From Lentisphaeria bacterium (GTDB lineage: Bacteria > Verrucomicrobiota > Lentisphaeria > Oligosphaerales > Oligosphaeraceae): 10,217 nt of DNA. Under the pieces are notes generated by a model. The model was given only the letters and a program-made list of their open reading frames with translations. It did no database searches and had not been told where the DNA came from. How positions within the stretch are numbered: the stretch's first letter is position 1; each line of letters opens with the position of its first letter. Made by a program: the position numbers and the translations under genes. Positions 7,355 through 10,217 of this stretch are shown here, piece after piece. The DNA lies in contig JAEEXV010000102.1 of assembly GCA_016287975.1 (NCBI GenBank), positions 1 through 10,217 of the forward strand. The letters are read 5' to 3'.

Positions 7355-7402
7355 GACGCGGATGCATTCCAATGCATCGAAAGGGAAAGCAAAAGAAATG
7401 AA

Positions 7403-7417
7403 AGCCCATAACGGGCT
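7403..7417 (-). promoter_or_regulatory. Short leader hairpin upstream of the activase fusion
   Basis: AGCCC (7403-7407) and GGGCT (7413-7417) are perfect complements around a five-base loop. On the minus strand the stem is followed by a T-rich stretch (TTCATTTCTTTTGC). It could be a weak attenuator or a chance palindrome; five base pairs is little. Confidence 0.25.
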
Positions 7418-7531
7418 GGGGATTTTGGATAATTTAATACCTGAACCCCGTTTTTCACGACTGCGCTGTTTCCACGGATTATACTAAGGCCATCGACGGG
7501 CCGCGCGGCTTGTCCATCCCGTTTCCACCCC

Positions 7532-7537
7532 AAGGAA
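7532..7537 (+). promoter_or_regulatory. Ribosome binding site of the GH3 gene
   Basis: AAGGAA lies ten bases before the ATG at 7548. It is a slightly distant but reasonable Shine-Dalgarno match and supports the chosen start. Confidence 0.45.
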
Positions 7538-7547
7538 CCATCCCATC

Positions 7548-9263
7548 ATGTCTGAATCTGAGAAAGCAAGGCGCCTCGACCAGTTGCTCGGCAAACTGAG
7601 CATCGAGCAGAAGATCGCCCAGATGTTCGTCTTCGGCCAGTCAGGCCCGTATGTCGACCAGTGGCTCATGGACTTCGTCGCCAAATACGGCCTCGGCGGA
7701 CTCCGCGTCACCCCCAACGGCGGACGCAAGTTCATCCGCTATTTCAAGGCAGACAACCCCGCCTACAAGAATGTCAACCGCCCCACCCGGTGGCTGGAAA
7801 AGAAGGGCCTCGACTCCAGGATCCCGTCCTTCGCCATGACCCCCGAATACTATTCGGGCTGGCTCAACGACTTCCGCTCCCGCGCCATGGAGGGCTCGGG
7901 CGGCGCCCCGATGCACGTCGTCTCCGACTTCGAAGGCCCCGTCGGGAACTTCTCCGCCCCCCACCTGACCTCCCTGCCCCATTCGATGTCCATCGCCACC
8001 GTCTCCGACATGGCGCTGGTCGAGGACGCCTACGCCGCCCTCGCGCGCCAGATCAAGGCCGTCGGCATCGACTGGCTGCATTCGCCCGTCGTGGATGTCA
8101 ACGTGAATCCCAACAACCCCGAGATCTCCCAGCGCAGCTACAGCGCCGATCCCGCCGTCGTCGCAAAATACGCCGCCGCCTGCGTGCGCGGCTTCGACCG
8201 CAGCCGCCTCATCTCCACCCTCAAGCACTTCCCGGGACGCGGCGACTCCAACACCGACGCGCACTTCAGCGTGCCCGTCGTGGAGGCCTCCGCCCAGGCC
8301 ATGCGCGACATCCACCTGCACCCATACGCGAAACTCATCGAGCAGGGCCTCGTCCGCTCCGTCATGATCGCCCACACCGCCTACCCGAACTTCGACCCGC
8401 AGGCCGAGGTCGCCACCGTCTCCCCCTTCCTCGTGCGCGACATCCTCCGCGGCGAACTCGGGTTCCAGGGCGTCGTCACCACCGACTCCATGACCATGGG
8501 AGGGCTCATGGCCCGCTACGACGTCTGCGAAGCCGCCCTGCGCACCATCGAATACGGGACCGACCTCATCCTCCTCAAGGACGACAACTGCCTCCGCCAG
8601 GAACTCTTCGACGCCATGCGCGACGCCGTCCGCTCGGGACGCCTCACCGAGGCCCGCATCGACGAGAGCCTCCAGCGCCTCTGGTCCCTCAAATACGACT
8701 TCGGGCTCTTCGAAAAGGGCGGCGTCGTGGATCCGCAGCAGGCCGAACAGATCGTGCGCGACGCGGACGGCGCCAGCCGCACCCCCGTCGTCGCCCTCTC
8801 GCGCCAGGTCATCCACACCCTGCGCGACGAAGAGAAGGTTCTGCCCCTCAAGCCAGGGCAGCACGTCCTGGTCGTCGACCACATCACCGAGAACGTGCGG
8901 ATGCGCAACGACATCTGGAACCACCCTGGCCTCTTCTGGGAGTTCATGCGCCAGAAGAACCGCGAGACCAGTTATGTCGACTACCAGGACGAGACGCTGG
9001 CCGACGCGCTCGCCGTCATCCGCGAGTTCCTGCCCTCCACCGACGTGATCGTGATGACCGCCGAGTACACCCGCGGCGTCCCCTTCGCGGAGCGCCTGAG
9101 GTTCTTCGAGACCGTCGCCTCGCTGGGCAAGCCCGTCGTCTTCGTCGCCTGCAACCCGTACCGCGAGCTGCTGATCCCCGACTGCATGAAGACTGTCGTC
9201 TGGAACGGCGCCCTCATGCACGAGCAGCTCGAAGCCCTCGCCGACTACCTCTACCGCCCATAG
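7548..9263 (+). CDS. Glycoside hydrolase family 3, beta-N-acetylhexosaminidase-like (NagZ-type domain)
   Basis: The 571-residue product has a GH3 N-terminal barrel (about residues 10-390). KHFPGRGDSNTDAH (226-239) contains the Asp-His pair, D237 and H239, that serves as acid/base in NagZ-type GH3 enzymes, and VVTTDSMTMGG places the nucleophile at D313. SDFEG (126-130) stands where NagZ has its sugar-binding D-x-E-G-G motif, but the usual following G-x-V-x-R is changed to P-V-G-N. R196 in QRSYSADP matches the conserved sugar-contacting arginine. So N-acetylglucosamine or a similar sugar at the non-reducing end is the likely target, by hydrolysis or phosphorolysis. Residues 60-120 carry extra sequence compared with short NagZ. 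A second alpha/beta domain (about 430-571) follows. There is no signal peptide, so it is probably cytoplasmic and acts on imported oligosaccharides or recycled cell-wall pieces. It is followed after five bases by a HAD hydrolase gene. Confidence 0.88.
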   Translation: MSESEKARRLDQLLGKLSIEQKIAQMFVFGQSGPYVDQWLMDFVAKYGLGGLRVTPNGGRKFIRYFKADNPAYKNVNRPTRWLEKKGLDSRIPSFAMTPEYYSGWLNDFRSRAMEGSGGAPMHVVSDFEGPVGNFSAPHLTSLPHSMSIATVSDMALVEDAYAALARQIKAVGIDWLHSPVVDVNVNPNNPEISQRSYSADPAVVAKYAAACVRGFDRSRLISTLKHFPGRGDSNTDAHFSVPVVEASAQAMRDIHLHPYAKLIEQGLVRSVMIAHTAYPNFDPQAEVATVSPFLVRDILRGELGFQGVVTTDSMTMGGLMARYDVCEAALRTIEYGTDLILLKDDNCLRQELFDAMRDAVRSGRLTEARIDESLQRLWSLKYDFGLFEKGGVVDPQQAEQIVRDADGASRTPVVALSRQVIHTLRDEEKVLPLKPGQHVLVVDHITENVRMRNDIWNHPGLFWEFMRQKNRETSYVDYQDETLADALAVIREFLPSTDVIVMTAEYTRGVPFAERLRFFETVASLGKPVVFVACNPYRELLIPDCMKTVVWNGALMHEQLEALADYLYRP

Positions 9264-9268
9264 CCGCC

Positions 9269-10153
9269 ATGCGAAGCCCCATCGACGAAATCAAGGCACT
9301 CCCCAGGCAGCACGAGTTCTTCATCGGCATCGACAGCGACGGCTGCGTCTTCGACACGATGGAACTCAAGCACAAGGAGTGCTTCTGCCCACCGTTCATC
9401 CGCCACTTCCACCTGCAGGCCGCCTCCAAATACGGCCGCGAGGTCTGGGACTACGTGAACCTCTACAGCAAGATGCGCGGCTGCAACCGCTACTTCGCCA
9501 TCCTCCACGCACTCGACCTGCTCGCACAGCGCCCCGAGGTCGCCGCGCGCGGCATCCGCCTGCCGAAGATGGAGCGCCTGCGCCGCTGGGTGCAGGAGGA
9601 GACCAAACTCGGCAACCCCGCCCTCAAGCGGCTGCTGGAGAAGGAGCCCGACCCCGAACTGCAGATGGCCTACGACTGGAGCGAGGAGGTCAACGCCACC
9701 GTCGCCCGCACCGTCCATGACGTCCCGCCATTCCCGAGCTTCCTGCCCGCCGTCCGCCGCGCCCACGAGCGCGCGGACATCATTGTCGTCTCCCAGACGC
9801 CGCTGGAGGCGCTCGTGCGGGAGTGGAAGGAACACGGCATCGACCGCTACGTCAACTTCATCGCGGGCCAGGAGCACGGCACCAAGAAGGAGCACATCGA
9901 GTATGCCGCAGGCGGCAAGTATCCCCCCGACCGCATCCTGATGGTCGGCGACGCCCCTGGCGACTACAAGGCCGCCCAGGCCAACGGCTGCCTCTTCTTC
10001 CCCATCGTCCCTGGACGCGAGGAGGATTCCTGGCGCGAACTCGCCGCCGAAGGCCTCGACCTCTTCTTCCGCCAGGAGTTCGCGGGCCCCTACCAGGAGC
10101 GACTCCTCCGCGCATTCGACCAGGCCCTCCCCGACCAGCCCCCCTGGAAATGA
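9269..10153 (+). CDS. HAD-family hydrolase
   Basis: The 294-residue protein shows all four HAD motifs: motif I GIDSDGCVFDT with nucleophile D22 and D24, motif II VVSQT with S175, motif III lysine at K206/K207 (GTKKEH), and motif IV MVGDAPGDYKAA with D228 and D232 for the metal. A helical cap fills residues about 30-160, between motifs I and II (C1 position), with several aromatic and cysteine residues (CFCPP at 38-42, RGCNRY at 70-75). It is most likely a phosphatase or phosphoglucomutase-like enzyme acting on a small phosphorylated metabolite. The frame is open far upstream, but the ATG at 9269, five bases after the GH3 stop, is chosen because homology begins only there. No Shine-Dalgarno site precedes it, so translation is probably coupled to the GH3 gene. 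The pairing hints at a sugar-phosphate substrate; that is inference. Confidence 0.85.
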   Translation: MRSPIDEIKALPRQHEFFIGIDSDGCVFDTMELKHKECFCPPFIRHFHLQAASKYGREVWDYVNLYSKMRGCNRYFAILHALDLLAQRPEVAARGIRLPKMERLRRWVQEETKLGNPALKRLLEKEPDPELQMAYDWSEEVNATVARTVHDVPPFPSFLPAVRRAHERADIIVVSQTPLEALVREWKEHGIDRYVNFIAGQEHGTKKEHIEYAAGGKYPPDRILMVGDAPGDYKAAQANGCLFFPIVPGREEDSWRELAAEGLDLFFRQEFAGPYQERLLRAFDQALPDQPPWK

Positions 10154-10165
10154 GCGCGGCGGCGG

Positions 10166-10192
10166 GCCAGGCCCCGCCGTGCGCGGGGTGGC
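10166..10192 (+). terminator. GC-rich hairpin after the HAD gene
   Basis: CCCCGC (10172-10177) pairs with GCGGGG (10183-10188) around a five-base loop, and GCCA (10166-10169) can pair with TGGC (10189-10192) past a GG bulge, giving ten pairs starting 13 bases after the stop codon. No T run follows, so it is not a standard intrinsic terminator. GGTGG (10187-10191) can instead pair with CCACC (10199-10203), an alternative fold. It probably marks or protects the 3' end of the GH3-HAD transcript. Confidence 0.4.
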
Positions 10193-10217
10193 TCCGCCCC
10201 ACCGTCGTGTGCCGCCG

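Larger units (their letters stand above)
7355..7547. promoter_or_regulatory. Divergent promoter region between activase fusion and GH3 gene
   Basis: The two transcription units are divergent and share this control region, the most AT-rich part of the right half. At 7478-7485 the bases ATTATACT read as TATAAT on the minus strand (7483 to 7478) and TATACT on the plus strand (7480-7485), so the two -10-like boxes overlap. Neither has a good -35 at 16-18 bases; TTCACG at 7454-7459 is 20 bases from the plus-strand box. A second AT-rich block, TATTAAATT on the minus strand (about 7430-7438), is another possible start for the activase operon. A 5-bp hairpin (7403-7417) lies in the minus-strand leader. 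Confidence 0.45.

Noticed and set aside
7355..7372. TTG start at 7372 for the activase fusion
   Set aside because: It adds only six residues, has no Shine-Dalgarno site, and the ATG at 7354 gives the usual short lead before the GIDIGST motif. It cannot be excluded.
5561..7411. 616-codon open frame on the plus strand, opposite the activase fusion
   Set aside because: The opposite strand carries clear ASKHA and dehydratase motifs; this frame is Arg/Val/Asp-rich shadow sequence.
7641..9221. 526-codon open frame on the minus strand, opposite the GH3 gene
   Set aside because: Its Gly/Asp/Val/His-rich translation has no fold signature, while the plus strand has GH3 catalytic motifs.
7661..9268. 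Upstream extension of the HAD reading frame through the GH3 gene
   Set aside because: The first 536 codons of that frame are Arg/Pro-rich shadow of the GH3 gene; HAD similarity begins at the ATG at 9269.
1..10217. CRISPR, IS element, tRNA, attachment site or defence island
   Set aside because: I saw no regularly spaced repeats, transposase or integrase motifs, tRNA-like cloverleaf or defence-type domains in the window.

Overview
The window is GC-rich bacterial DNA with seven protein genes and no RNA gene, IS element, CRISPR array or phage gene that I can see. The gene mix is an ECF sigma factor with a very small zinc-finger partner, a periplasmic-sensing hybrid kinase, an oxygen-sensitive-type Fe-S activase and a GH3 glycosidase. 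Together with weak or absent Shine-Dalgarno sites, it suggests an anaerobic member of the Planctomycetota-Verrucomicrobiota-Lentisphaerota group, perhaps Lentisphaerota or Kiritimatiellota. That placement is inference from style, not a search result.

Layout. (1) 1-1068, plus strand: the 3' part of an MFS transporter cut by the window edge. (2) 1069-1376: a 308-base gap with a hairpin plus T-tract terminator (1188-1220), then a 7-bp perfect inverted repeat (1241-1273) overlapping a weak ECF-like promoter. (3) 1377-2215, plus: an ECF-type sigma factor and a 75-residue zinc-finger protein joined by an ATGA overlap. (4) 2249-5227 and 5248-7354 region, minus: a 992-residue hybrid histidine kinase lying 18 bases downstream of a 702-residue fusion of a dehydratase activase (HgdC/BadF type) and a 2-hydroxyacyl-CoA dehydratase D-component-like domain (HgdB/YjiM type); transcription runs activase to kinase. 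(5) About 7355-7547: the only AT-rich divergent control region, with overlapping -10-like hexamers on the two strands. (6) 7548-10153, plus: a GH3 beta-N-acetylhexosaminidase-like enzyme and a HAD-family hydrolase separated by 5 bases. (7) 10154-10217: a GC-rich hairpin after the last gene.

How the genes may work together. The sigma factor and zinc-finger protein form a standard regulator/partner pair. The activase fusion should be an ATP-driven low-potential electron donor joined to its own acceptor. The downstream kinase, with a periplasmic solute-binding sensor and a cysteine-rich PAS domain, could tie expression or activity to a solute or redox signal. The GH3 and HAD proteins look like a cytoplasmic sugar-processing pair.

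The strongest candidate for something unusual is the single-chain activase-dehydratase fusion carrying an extra CxxxCxxCxxC cluster, in an operon with a sensor kinase that also has a four-cysteine PAS motif. I see no clear wholly new multi-gene system.
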